Source: Mogibacterium sp.
Lineage (GTDB): Bacteria > Bacillota > Clostridia > Peptostreptococcales > Anaerovoracaceae
Assembly (NCBI GenBank): GCA_016775335.1
Contig: JAEUGJ010000035.1
Coordinates: 67,950-131,949 of the forward strand
Length of the DNA: 64,000 bases
Reading direction: 5' to 3'
Shown here: positions 24,677 through 33,146 of the stretch, piece after piece
Numbering within the stretch: the stretch's first letter is position 1
Layout: the number at the start of each line of letters is the position of its first letter
Program-made: the position numbers and the translations under genes
Notes under the pieces: generated by a model
What the model saw: only the letters and a program-made list of their open reading frames with translations
Database searches by the model: none
What the model was told of the DNA's origin: nothing

Positions 24677-25684
24677 ATGGAAGAACAGATTACATCAAGA
24701 CAGATGCAGCCCTCGGATTTGGAGGGGGAGTATACCCTTCGTCCTCAATATCTCAGCGAGTACTGCGGGCAGTCGGGAAATAAAGAGAATTTGTCCATAT
24801 ACATCGAGGCGGCAAAGATGCGGGGCGAGTCCCTAGATCACGTGCTTTTCTACGGACCGCCGGGACTGGGAAAAACAACATTGGCGGGAATCATTTCCAA
24901 CGAGCTGGGCGTGGATATCAAAATCACATCCGGCCCGGCCATCGGAAGAGCCGGAGATCTGGCTGCCATTCTGACCAATTTGAATGAAAACGATGTGCTT
25001 TTCATCGACGAGATTCACCGGCTGAATCGATCGGTGGAAGAGGTGCTGTATTCCGCCATGGAAGACTATGCGCTGGATATCGTCATCGGAAAAGGCCCAT
25101 CGGCTCGGTCCCTTCGGATTGACCTGTCTCATTTTACCCTGATCGGCGCCACTACGCGGGCGGGAAGCCTTTCGGCACCGCTGCGGGATCGGTTCGGAAT
25201 CATTTGCAAATTCGATTTCTATACCGTGGAGGAACTGAAGGAAATCCTTCGCCGGTCGGCGCGGGTGATGAACGTGCACATCGATGAAGAGTCCTTGACG
25301 GAGCTGGCGAAACGTTCCCGAGGGACGCCGCGAATCGCCAACCGCATGCTGAAGCGGGTGCGGGATTTTTCGGAGGTCATTCAGGACGGAAACGTGGATA
25401 TCGATATCACCCGGAAAGCGCTGGATGCTTTGGGGGTCGATGACCTGGGTCTGGAGAAGCTGGATCGAGAGATTCTCACCACGATTATCAAGGGCTTCAA
25501 CGGCGGCCCAGTGGGAATCGAGACCATCGCTTCCGCAATCGGCGAAGAGCGAGTGACGCTGGAGGATGTGAACGAACCGTACCTGATTCAGTCCGAGCTG
25601 ATGTATCGGACGCAGAAGGGGCGGATGGCATCCCGGAAGGCCTACGAGCATCTGGGGCTGATGGCGCTCTATTCGGAAAAGTAA
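24677..25684 (+). CDS. ruvB: Holliday junction branch migration helicase RuvB
   Basis: This AAA+ motor drives branch migration. In its 335 residues Walker A GPPGLGKT is at 60-67, Walker B DEIH at 111-114, sensor 1 in GATTRAG, the arginine-finger region follows, and a winged-helix domain closes the protein with TQKGRMASRKAYEHL. It is 20 bases after ruvA, with AGGAAAGGAAG as ribosome binding site. Confidence 0.96.
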   Translation: MEEQITSRQMQPSDLEGEYTLRPQYLSEYCGQSGNKENLSIYIEAAKMRGESLDHVLFYGPPGLGKTTLAGIISNELGVDIKITSGPAIGRAGDLAAILTNLNENDVLFIDEIHRLNRSVEEVLYSAMEDYALDIVIGKGPSARSLRIDLSHFTLIGATTRAGSLSAPLRDRFGIICKFDFYTVEELKEILRRSARVMNVHIDEESLTELAKRSRGTPRIANRMLKRVRDFSEVIQDGNVDIDITRKALDALGVDDLGLEKLDREILTTIIKGFNGGPVGIETIASAIGEERVTLEDVNEPYLIQSELMYRTQKGRMASRKAYEHLGLMALYSEK

Positions 25685-25748
25685 AAACAAGATTCGGGAA
25701 AGCCGAATGAAACAAAAAATCATATTATATAAATAAAGAAGGGAACAC

Positions 25749-26798
25749 ATGAAATTAGAAGATTTTGATTATCACCTGCCGGAGGAGCTGATTGCTCAGA
25801 CCCCGGCACAACAAAGAGATTCCTGCCGGCTGATGGTTCTGAACCGGGAGAAGAACAGCATTGAGCACCGTCATTTTCACGATATTTTGGACTATCTGAA
25901 ACCGGGAGACTGCATGGTTCTGAACGATTCCAGGGTAATTCCCGCCAGACTGTTCGGACGAAAGGCGGTGACGGGAGCCCACATTGAATTCCTGCTGATT
26001 AAGCGGCTGGAAGGGGATGTGTGGGAAACCATGGTTCGCCCGGGAAAGAGACTGAAGGAAGGAGACACGGTGGTGTTCGATTCCGAGCACCTGTTCCAGG
26101 CACATATTCTGGGGTTCCAGGATCCGGATCAGGGAACCCGGAAAGTTCGTTTTGAGTATGAAGGCATTTTCATGGAGCGGCTGGAAGAGCTGGGAAGCAT
26201 GCCGCTTCCGCCCTACATCGAACGACCGGCGGAGGACTCGGACAAAGAAACCTATCAGACGGTATACAGCCGTATTGACGGATCGGTAGCCGCACCGACA
26301 GCCGGACTTCATTTTACCAAAGAGCTACTGAAGGAGATCGAAGAGAAGGGCGTGAAAATCGCCTATGTCACTCTGCACGTGGGCATCGGCACCTTCCGTC
26401 CGGTAAAATGCGAGAACATCGAGGAACACCACATGCATTTCGAGGAATATTCGGTGACGGAGGAGAATGCGAAGATCATCAACGATGCCATCGATGCGGG
26501 CCAGCGGATCATCTCCGTGGGCACCACGTCCACCCGAACTTTAGAGAGTGCGGCGGTGGAGACGCCGGAGGGCTTCCGGATTCAGGCCGGCCACAACAGC
26601 ACCGGAATTTTCATCTATCCGGGATATGAATTTAAGATTGTAAAAGCATTGATCACCAATTTTCATCTTCCGAAGTCCACACTTCTGATGCTGATTTCCG
26701 CATTATACGATCGGGAACACATTCTGGAAGCGTACGAAGAAGCGGTTCGGGAAAAATATCGCTTCTTCAGCTACGGAGATGCGATGCTGATTGAATAA
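25749..26798 (+). CDS. queA: S-adenosylmethionine:tRNA ribosyltransferase-isomerase
   Basis: QueA transfers the ribosyl part of SAM to preQ1 in tRNA, making epoxyqueuosine. The 349-residue protein begins MKLEDFDYHLPEELIAQTP, the family hallmark, and carries DSRVIPARLFGRK, GSVAAPTAGLHFT, HVGIGTFRPVK and STRTLES motifs. It lies 64 bases after ruvB with GAAGGG upstream and directly precedes tgt, the enzyme that inserts preQ1. It is co-transcribed with the ruv genes, as in many Clostridia. Confidence 0.95.
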   Translation: MKLEDFDYHLPEELIAQTPAQQRDSCRLMVLNREKNSIEHRHFHDILDYLKPGDCMVLNDSRVIPARLFGRKAVTGAHIEFLLIKRLEGDVWETMVRPGKRLKEGDTVVFDSEHLFQAHILGFQDPDQGTRKVRFEYEGIFMERLEELGSMPLPPYIERPAEDSDKETYQTVYSRIDGSVAAPTAGLHFTKELLKEIEEKGVKIAYVTLHVGIGTFRPVKCENIEEHHMHFEEYSVTEENAKIINDAIDAGQRIISVGTTSTRTLESAAVETPEGFRIQAGHNSTGIFIYPGYEFKIVKALITNFHLPKSTLLMLISALYDREHILEAYEEAVREKYRFFSYGDAMLIE

Positions 26799-26841
26799 TC
26801 CCCGAGAGATTGCAATATTAATCAAGAAACAAAGAGGTACT

Positions 26842-27963
26842 ATGAGCAACGCAGTAACATATGAATTAATTCATCAGGATACCAGAACCCGCGCCCGCCG
26901 CGGCCGAATTACCACTCCCCACGGCACCATCGAAACCCCGGTATTTATGCCGGTGGGCACTCAGGCTACGGTGAAAGCCATGAAACCGGAAGATGTGGAG
27001 GCCACCGGCGCCGAAATCATTCTGGGAAACACTTATCATCTCTATTTGAGACCCGGCGAGGATATCGTTCGAGAGGCCGGCGGACTTCATAAGTTCATGA
27101 ACTGGAATCGCCCGATTCTCACGGATAGCGGCGGTTTTCAGGTTTTTTCCCTGGGCAAATTCCGTAAAATCACAGAGGAAGGAGTTACCTTCAAATCCTA
27201 CATTGACGGATCCAAGCACATGATGAGACCGGAGACGTCCATCGATATCCAGAATGCGCTGGGGGCGGATATCATCATGGCTTTCGACGAATGCGTGGAG
27301 TACGAGGCGGAGAAGCCGTACGTGGCGCGTTCCCTGGAGCGGACCACCCGCTGGCTCAAGCGATGCAAGGACCACCACCAAAACACGGAGCAGCAGTCCC
27401 TCTTTGGAATCATGCAGGGCGGAATGTTCAAGGATCTTCGGAGAATCAGCGCGGAGCAGATTGTGGATCTGGACCTGCCGGGCTATGCCATCGGCGGACT
27501 GTCCGTCGGAGAGCCGAAGGACATCATGCTGGATGTGCTGAACGATTGTGTGGATTATCTGCCAAAAGAAAAACCGCGCTACCTCATGGGGGTTGGCACC
27601 GTGGATTACTTATTCGAAGGCGTCGAGCGCGGCGTGGATATGTTCGACTGTGTACTGCCGACCCGTCTGGCGAGACACGGCGTAGCCATGACCTCCCACG
27701 GAAATGTGAACATCAAAAACGCCGTGCATCAGAGAGATTTCAGCACACTGGATCCGGAATGCGACTGCTACGTATGCCGAAATTATTCCAGAGCGTACCT
27801 GAGACATCTTTTCAAATCCAACGAGATTCTCAGCTCCATGCTGCTCTCGGAGCACAACATTCACTTCCTGGTGAACATGATGAAGAATATTCGAAAATCC
27901 ATAGAGGAAGACCGTTTCGTCGAATACAAGAAGGAGTTCTATGACAAATATGGAGAATTTTAA
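26842..27963 (+). CDS. tgt: tRNA-guanine transglycosylase
   Basis: Tgt exchanges the wobble guanine of GUN-anticodon tRNAs for preQ1. Starting at ATG 26842 (AAAGAGG upstream) gives 373 residues; the longer open frame begins with TTG inside queA and is rejected. Catalytic Asp95 is in ILTDSGGFQVFSLG, the nucleophile is in FDCVLPTRLARHG, and the zinc site is DCDCYVC followed by a histidine in LSEHNIHF. With queA it makes the last two steps of queuosine insertion visible here. The 3' end overlaps the rlmD gene by 23 bases. Confidence 0.95.
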   Translation: MSNAVTYELIHQDTRTRARRGRITTPHGTIETPVFMPVGTQATVKAMKPEDVEATGAEIILGNTYHLYLRPGEDIVREAGGLHKFMNWNRPILTDSGGFQVFSLGKFRKITEEGVTFKSYIDGSKHMMRPETSIDIQNALGADIIMAFDECVEYEAEKPYVARSLERTTRWLKRCKDHHQNTEQQSLFGIMQGGMFKDLRRISAEQIVDLDLPGYAIGGLSVGEPKDIMLDVLNDCVDYLPKEKPRYLMGVGTVDYLFEGVERGVDMFDCVLPTRLARHGVAMTSHGNVNIKNAVHQRDFSTLDPECDCYVCRNYSRAYLRHLFKSNEILSSMLLSEHNIHFLVNMMKNIRKSIEEDRFVEYKKEFYDKYGEF

Positions 27964-29116
27964 AGAATGTAAGCTGAACGGCCTTTGCGGCGGCTGCCTG
28001 CACCAGGGCGTTCCCTATGAAGAGCAGCATCGACTGAAAAATCAGCAGGTGCTGGACCTTTTCGACCGATTCCACGTGGATGCCTCCGTGTATCAGGGAA
28101 TGGTTCCGGCGGAGACCCCGTACCGCTACCGAAACAAGATGGAATATACCTTCGGAGATGTGGAAATCGGCGGACCTCTGGAGCTGGGCATGCATCAGAA
28201 GGGACGTTTCATGTCCATCGTTACCTGCGATGAATGTCAGCTGGTACCGGAAGATTTCAATCGGATTCTGTCGGCCACCTTGAACTTCTGCAGGGAGAGA
28301 GAATATTCTTTTTACCATAAAAAAACTCATACGGGCTTGCTGCGGAATCTGGTGGTGCGCCATGGCGTTCGCTCCAATGAGGTGTTGGTGAACATCATCA
28401 CCAGCAGCGAGGAAGGCTTTGACGAAGCCGGATACGTGGAGCTGCTTCAGGGGCTGGAGCTGGATAACACGCTGGTGGGCATCATTCGCACGTTCAACGA
28501 CAGCCTGGCGGATGCGGTAATCGATGAGGGTACGAAAATCCTTTACGGCCGGGATTTCTACTATGAAGAAATTTTGGGCTTGAAATTCCAGGTGAAAGCT
28601 TTCGCCTTCTTCCAGACCAACATCAACGCGGTGGAGCGGCTGTATTCCGACGCGCTGAACCTGCTGCCGGACATTCATGAAAAAACAGTATACGATCTGT
28701 ACTGCGGCACCGGCACAATCACGCAGCTGATGGCTCTGAAGGCGAAAAAAGTATACGGCGTGGAAATCGTGGAGGATTCCGTGGAAGCCGCTCGGCACAA
28801 TGCGGAGCTGAACGGGATTACCAACTGTGAATTCCTGTGCGGCGATGTGCGGAAAAAGCTGGACGAGCTGACGGAAAAACCGGACATGATCGTAGTAGAT
28901 CCGCCGAGAGCCGGCATGCACGACAAAGTGGTGCACATGCTGTGCCGGTACGACATCCCGGAAATCCTGTACATCTCATGCAACCCGAAAACCATGTGCA
29001 TGAACCTGGAACTCTTCAAAATGAACGGCTACGAACCCGTATACATGAAATCCTACGACAACTTCCCGATGACCAAGCACGTAGAGACATGCTGTCTCCT
29101 GCGAAGACGAGTGTAA
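27941..29116 (+). CDS. rlmD: 23S rRNA (uracil-5-)-methyltransferase, RlmD/TrmA family
   Basis: This SAM-dependent enzyme makes 5-methyluridine in rRNA (or tRNA). The 391-residue protein has an N-terminal CKLNGLCGGC cysteine cluster for a 4Fe-4S centre instead of a clear TRAM domain, the SAM motif YDLYCGTGTITQLMA, VVDPPRAG and the catalytic cysteine in ISCNPKTM. ATG 27941 follows AAGGAG closely; ATG 27950 is an alternative. The C-terminal HVETCCLLRRRV coincides with the start of a tandem duplication. The 3' end of rumA/rlmD-type genes is a known integration target of mobile elements in Firmicutes, and base composition changes right after this gene. Confidence 0.88.
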   Translation: MTNMENFKECKLNGLCGGCLHQGVPYEEQHRLKNQQVLDLFDRFHVDASVYQGMVPAETPYRYRNKMEYTFGDVEIGGPLELGMHQKGRFMSIVTCDECQLVPEDFNRILSATLNFCREREYSFYHKKTHTGLLRNLVVRHGVRSNEVLVNIITSSEEGFDEAGYVELLQGLELDNTLVGIIRTFNDSLADAVIDEGTKILYGRDFYYEEILGLKFQVKAFAFFQTNINAVERLYSDALNLLPDIHEKTVYDLYCGTGTITQLMALKAKKVYGVEIVEDSVEAARHNAELNGITNCEFLCGDVRKKLDELTEKPDMIVVDPPRAGMHDKVVHMLCRYDIPEILYISCNPKTMCMNLELFKMNGYEPVYMKSYDNFPMTKHVETCCLLRRRV

Positions 29117-29322
29117 GCGAAGTCTGAGCAGATGAGACGCAGTCCGCCAGAGAAACCCCGCGACTGCCGAGCGGCAGCGAAGGCAGAGCGGCCGGTTTCG
29201 GGACGGCGACATGCTGTCTCCTGCGAAGACGAGCGTAAGCGAAGTCTGAGCAGATGAGACGCAGTCCGCAAGGGACGCCCAAGAAGCCGAGCCGGAGGCG
29301 AAGGGTGATTGGGAGCGACATG
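29086..29322 (+). repeat. Tandem duplication of the rlmD 3' end (attachment-site-like)
   Basis: A 62-bp segment beginning GACATGCTGTCTCCTG occurs at 29086-29147, including the rlmD stop codon, and again at 29208-29269 with a single mismatch. A third, short copy of the junction GCGACATG lies at 29315-29322. The sequences after copies one and two also resemble each other loosely. This looks like repeated or abortive integration at the gene end. The rest of the gap to 29513 holds an inverted repeat CGGGAGGTTG (29434-29443)/CAACCTCCCG (29460-29469) and no gene. Confidence 0.78.
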
Positions 29323-29513
29323 TCGGAGCCCGTTTTACGTAGTTATTTTTGCCATTGAGGCTTAAATAGAAATATTAATTTTAAGGAGAGTGCTTTTTGA
29401 TCAAGTACAACACAATGGAGATTGTAGCGTAACCGGGAGGTTGCGGATACAGTCAAACACAACCTCCCGCAGGAATGCAGTTGAAGTTAACAACATTCAG
29501 GAGGAAATAAAGA

Positions 29514-30140
29514 ATGAATAAAAATGACATTACAATACGTTTGGAGAAAAAAGAAGAATACCATGAAGTAGAAAACCTAGTAAGAGAATCATTTTGGAAT
29601 GTGTACCGCCCCGGTTGTCTGGAGCATTTTGTTCTGAATCAGTTGCGAAATAATCCGGACTTCATTGCAGAACTGGATTATGTGATGGAGCTTAATGGAA
29701 AGCTGATTGGACAGACCATTTTCATGAAAGCGGTGATTAAGGCGGATGACGGGAGCGATATTCCAATCGTGACCATGGGACCGATCTGCATCACACCGGA
29801 GTTTAAGAGGAAGGGATATGGCAAGGTATTGCTGGACTATTCTCTTAATCAGGCTGCAAAGATGGGATTCGGTGCAGTATGCTTTGAAGGTAACATTGAC
29901 TTCTATGGAAAGAGCGGATTCACTTATGCCGGCGAATTCGGTATTCGTTATCATGGACTTCCGGAGGGTGAAGATGCATCGTTCTTCCTTTGCAAGGAGT
30001 TGATTCCGGGTTATTTAGATGGCATAACCGGAGAGTATGAAACACCTGCAGGATATTTTGTAGATGAAGCAAAAGCTGACGAATTTGATAAGGGTTTTCC
30101 ATACAAAGAGAAACTTACGCAACCGGGACAACTTTTCTAA
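29514..30140 (+). CDS. GNAT-family N-acetyltransferase
   Basis: The 208-residue protein has a GNAT fold: the N-terminal substrate part, then VTMGPICITPEFKRKGYGKVLL with the acetyl-CoA-binding R/K-x-x-G-x-G/A pattern (about residues 85-105), and the FEGNIDFYGKSGF motif common to YhbS-like acetyltransferases. It probably acetylates a small molecule or amino group; the substrate is unknown. ATG 29514 is preceded by AGGAGGAAATAAAGA. It is the first gene of the A+T-richer accessory stretch and stands alone. Confidence 0.82.
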   Translation: MNKNDITIRLEKKEEYHEVENLVRESFWNVYRPGCLEHFVLNQLRNNPDFIAELDYVMELNGKLIGQTIFMKAVIKADDGSDIPIVTMGPICITPEFKRKGYGKVLLDYSLNQAAKMGFGAVCFEGNIDFYGKSGFTYAGEFGIRYHGLPEGEDASFFLCKELIPGYLDGITGEYETPAGYFVDEAKADEFDKGFPYKEKLTQPGQLF

Positions 30141-30519
30141 ACGAAAAAGATTTATGATGGCGGGGAGATAAAATCTCCCTGCCTGAAATCGGTAGAATTA
30201 GAGTAGTCACCGGGACGGATTGTGAAGTTGGTGTGAAACGTTATGCATATTGTCGTCGGAACCGGCTTTTTGCGCTAACGCTTCTAAGGCGATGCAGTGA
30301 GTTGATGTGCATCTGACCCGATTCGGCATAAAAATAGTACGGTTTTTCGAGGAAATTCGGGACAATTCTAATGGGACAATCCGTTAGTTGTTTGTGTTTT
30401 CTCTAATTCCAGACAAAGAACTGCTTCCTCGGCAAAAATGTTGTGCAGATTAGGGTTGAATTGCCGGAAATGCACAACACTTCACGGAAACTTCATAATG
30501 CACTTTTCTGTAGATAACC
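30141..30519. other. Gene-free stretch after the acetyltransferase gene
   Basis: A weak hairpin GGGAGAT/ATCTCCC lies just after the stop codon (about 30161-30180). Beyond it I see no gene, RNA or clear promoter in about 340 bases; it leads into a pseudogene fragment. Confidence 0.4.
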
Positions 30520-30681
30520 ATGGAAGACTGGGCACGGCGACTGGATCTATTTTTGATAGCAGATGGCAGAGCGGTTCTTCAGGATACAGGTAAGATTACA
30601 GCAGAGACTGCCCAGGCAAAAGCTGAGACCGAATTTGGAAGAAGGTTAAACGATAATGAAATGTTTAAATTGTGGAAATGA
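30520..30681 (+). pseudogene. C-terminal fragment of a RhuM-family protein
   Basis: A 53-codon frame starting MEDWARRLDLFLIADGR matches, by my recollection of the family, the C-terminal end of RhuM-type proteins (pattern DWAxRLDxFL...GRxxLxDxGKIxxxxAxxxAExEF). An in-frame TAG is only 6 bases before the ATG and no ribosome binding site is seen, so the front of the gene is missing. A separate N-terminal part of a related gene is found at 34035-34819. Likely non-functional. Confidence 0.6.
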
Positions 30682-30717
30682 AATAACAAGCCATCGACAG
30701 TCTGGAGGACATATTGC

Positions 30718-31113
30718 ATGAAAGTATTAGTAATAGATGCTCAAGGCGGCGGAATCGGAAAACAAGTAGTCGCCGCGATTAAGCACAAACAGCCACATAT
30801 AGAAATTACGGCAGTTGGAACAAACAGTACAGCCACAACAGCGATGCTGAAAGCCGGCGCCGATCATGCGGCGACCGGAGAAAATGCAGTTGTTGTTGGA
30901 TGCCGGACCGCCGACGTAATCATTGGTCCGATTGGTATTGTTATTGCCGATGCCATGTTTGGCGAAGTGACACCCACTATGGCAGTCGCTGTAGGTCAAA
31001 GCAGAGCAAAACGGCTGCTGATTCCTGTGAATCATTGCGATAATACCATTGTCGGTGTTTCACACCTGTCTGTCGGAAACTTAATAGAAGAAGTTCTGAA
31101 GGAAATAAAATAA
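30718..31113 (+). CDS. DUF3842 family protein
   Basis: The 131-residue cytoplasmic protein begins MKVLVIDAQGGGIGKQVV with a glycine-rich nucleotide-binding-like loop. It contains GADHAATGENAVVVGCRTADVIIGPIGIV and ends with NHCDNTIVGVSHLSVGNLI; I recognise this as DUF3842. The activity of the family is unknown. ATG 30718 follows GGAGG at 11 bases. The next two genes encode small membrane proteins but are separated by a terminator-like hairpin. Confidence 0.78.
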   Translation: MKVLVIDAQGGGIGKQVVAAIKHKQPHIEITAVGTNSTATTAMLKAGADHAATGENAVVVGCRTADVIIGPIGIVIADAMFGEVTPTMAVAVGQSRAKRLLIPVNHCDNTIVGVSHLSVGNLIEEVLKEIK

Positions 31114-31262
31114 TATTCTAACCGCAGATTCTTGCGCTTCTTGTTATGCAGTGGTAAAATTATCACATACTCATACAGGAAGTTGAGTAATGATGCAGAA
31201 GCATCCGATGATAAAACATTCAAAGCGAATAACAAATAACAGATGACGATAATGTATACACA

Positions 31263-31310
31263 AGAAGGTATACGGCTCCTCTGAAGGGGGGCGGTACGCC
31301 TTCTTTTTTT
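31263..31310 (+). terminator. Strong rho-independent terminator or attenuator ahead of the membrane-protein pair
   Basis: AGAAGG (31263-31268) pairs with CCTTCT (31299-31304), and the stem continues inward with TAC/GTA and GGCTCC/GGGGGC-type pairs; it is followed by TTTTTT. It lies 150 bases after the DUF3842 stop and only 42 bases before the next start codon. It may therefore be a leader attenuator for the following genes as well as a terminator. Confidence 0.75.
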
Positions 31311-31351
31311 GTTTGGCGTAGAAACATCTGTGAAAATTAGGAGGTATAATT

Positions 31352-31765
31352 ATGGCATGTTTTCTTGTTCCGGCTACGGAAGCTATTATCACAACGGTTG
31401 CTGCAAAGGTAATCAAGTCCAAGGAAAAAGAAGAATCGATAAAGTTCTCTCTTCCGGACGGCTCCGTTCAGGAAGCAACGAGAATTAAGTTTTCTACGAA
31501 GCTTGGCTGGCTGAACAAGCTACTCTGGGGTGGTTCTGCGCTGCTGGCGTTTGAGCATCTGTGGCATGGCGAAGTGGTTCCTTTTTTTCCATTCCTAACG
31601 GCAGTTGAAAATGGTGAAACCGCTGATATGCTGGCAGAAATGGGCAGTGCAGGCGTTATGATGGCAGTACTTGTTACGGCCGTGTGGTGTGGCATGCTTG
31701 CTGTTTCTTTTTTTATGGAAAAGAGAGCACTTCAGGATTGCAATCTCGCAAAGGAGGGAATGTAG
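31352..31765 (+). CDS. Small integral membrane protein, function unknown (first of a pair)
   Basis: The 137-residue protein starts MACFLVPATEAIITTVAAKV. A hydrophilic stretch (about 20-50) is followed by two further hydrophobic segments (about 54-68 and 95-118). The ATG is preceded by AGGAGG. The stop is 3 bases before the next gene, so the two form one unit. No family name can be assigned with confidence. The two proteins could form one membrane complex. Confidence 0.65.
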   Translation: MACFLVPATEAIITTVAAKVIKSKEKEESIKFSLPDGSVQEATRIKFSTKLGWLNKLLWGGSALLAFEHLWHGEVVPFFPFLTAVENGETADMLAEMGSAGVMMAVLVTAVWCGMLAVSFFMEKRALQDCNLAKEGM

Positions 31766-31768
31766 AGT

Positions 31769-32083
31769 ATGACATTACTGACAACGGTTTTTGCGGCAAT
31801 AATTGCTACGGTCATCTGGTATAAAGGTGCGCCCCAAAGTGAAATGAAAGTTGGGACTCTTTGCTGGATGTACTGGGGTGCATCTCTGATGTGGCTGGTG
31901 GATGCAATTTTCGAGTATGCAGAACTTGGGGCGGAGTATTTTACCCCTGCTCCTGTGGATATGCTGAATGATTTTTACCTGGGTCTGTCTGTTGTAGCTC
32001 TGGGGCTCATCATCTGGCTGGTTATTCTGTTAGTGAAAGATCCGAAGGGCGTTGTGAAAGCAGCGTTATTCAAGAAGAAATAA
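31769..32083 (+). CDS. Small integral membrane protein, function unknown (second of a pair)
   Basis: The 104-residue protein has three hydrophobic segments (about 3-18, 27-48 and 69-91) and a basic tail ending FKKK. It is translated right after the preceding gene, with AAAGGAGG in the end of that gene as ribosome binding site. A hairpin terminator follows. Function unknown. Confidence 0.65.
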   Translation: MTLLTTVFAAIIATVIWYKGAPQSEMKVGTLCWMYWGASLMWLVDAIFEYAELGAEYFTPAPVDMLNDFYLGLSVVALGLIIWLVILLVKDPKGVVKAALFKKK

Positions 32084-32095
32084 GTGATATGGTCG

Positions 32096-32124
32096 AGCGG
32101 TTCTGTTTGAAATGCAGAACCGCT
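32096..32124 (+). terminator. Hairpin after the membrane-protein pair
   Basis: AGCGGTTCTG (32096-32105) pairs perfectly with CAGAACCGCT (32115-32124). The following tract ATTGTCGTATTT is only moderately T-rich. Confidence 0.55.
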
Positions 32125-32262
32125 ATTGTCGTATTTGGGGTTGAAACGGAATGCACTTGAATCTTCATATATTACTCACATAAGTTCGATTGACTTCTAA
32201 GTCCTGAAACATTAAAGTTAAGGGAATAAAGAAATCGGAATTTGGCGAAGGAGTGTGAATGG

Positions 32263-32646
32263 ATGAAAAAGAAAATAATTCTATCAATAGCGTTTCTGAT
32301 CAGTTTATTACCAATGTTATTTAACCAATATGGCGGATTAAAAGGTGTACAGGAAATTACTGGCTTGATAAATCTACTCAATCCTATTGGAATAGTGTCT
32401 GTCATTTTGTTTGTTTTAGGAGTATGGTTTCCCTTCAAGAAACGAGTTGTTAGTAAAAGTTTAGGCGCATTAGGCGTGATTGGGATTGTGGTCTCCGAAA
32501 TATATAAATTCCTCACCTGGCATACATTGACTGTCACCGGTGAAGTCAGTTTACAGAATAGCATTCGATTAGCATTCCCCGAGTTTTATATAGGATTGAC
32601 CATTTCTTTGGTAATGGTGATTGCTTATTTTGTGATTAACAAGTAA
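32263..32646 (+). CDS. Small membrane protein with four predicted segments, function unknown
   Basis: The start at ATG 32263 (127 residues, MKKKIILSIAFLISLLP) follows GAAGGAG; an upstream in-frame start lies before that site. Hydrophobic segments are at about 5-20, 35-62, 70-82 and 105-124. The short loops are charged. No family is recognised. Base composition is clearly A+T-richer than in the flanking housekeeping genes. Confidence 0.6.
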   Translation: MKKKIILSIAFLISLLPMLFNQYGGLKGVQEITGLINLLNPIGIVSVILFVLGVWFPFKKRVVSKSLGALGVIGIVVSEIYKFLTWHTLTVTGEVSLQNSIRLAFPEFYIGLTISLVMVIAYFVINK

Positions 32647-32831
32647 ACCTGGCATAAGGACAACTTCAAGTTTATTAAAACCTTATATACGAACATACAT
32701 AAGCTATCTGCAAGCGAAATTAGAAAGGTATTAATTGATAGTGCAAAAGAGAATAAAAACCTTAACGGTCTATGCGCGTCAAGAGGTACACTGAATGTTT
32801 ATAGATCATATCTACTATGTAGGAGGCATTT
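32647..32831 (+). other. Open frame without a start codon, possible gene remnant
   Basis: In the same frame as the preceding gene and directly after its TAA, codons stay open for 62 triplets to a TGA at 32833-32835 and encode a hydrophilic, Lys/Asn/Ser-rich text (for example KLSASEIRKVLIDSAKENK). No start codon or ribosome binding site is present for it. It may be a decayed gene end or chance. Confidence 0.3.
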
Positions 32832-33089
32832 ATGAAAAAGTCAATTATCTATGCCACAACGGCTATTATATGTAGTATTGTTGCCTGTTTTCTTGATGAA
32901 TATACAGGGGCTATGTGTATGCTTGGATGGTGTGTTGCCCCGATATTTGCTGTAATGGCTATTGTTAATTGCTTTATAAAAGATCAAAGCAAGATATTCG
33001 AATATTCAATTATATGGGTAGGGGTATATGTTGTTATTGGAGGAATTATTATGGTGTTTTACAACATGTGGATAATTAGCAAGATGTAG
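32832..33089 (+). CDS. Small membrane protein (85 aa), function unknown
   Basis: The 85-residue protein has three hydrophobic segments (about 5-20, 28-48 and 58-80) with Cys residues in the first two. ATG 32832 follows AGGAGG at 6 bases. It stands alone. No family is recognised. Confidence 0.55.
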   Translation: MKKSIIYATTAIICSIVACFLDEYTGAMCMLGWCVAPIFAVMAIVNCFIKDQSKIFEYSIIWVGVYVVIGGIIMVFYNMWIISKM

Positions 33090-33146
33090 AGATTCCAATT
33101 TCTACATCTGCATGAACTGAATGTTATAATCCTCTTGCGATGAGTA

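Noticed and set aside
29016..29321. Minus-strand open frames across the rlmD end and its duplication
   Set aside because: They are antisense to rlmD and their repeated text comes from the DNA duplication.
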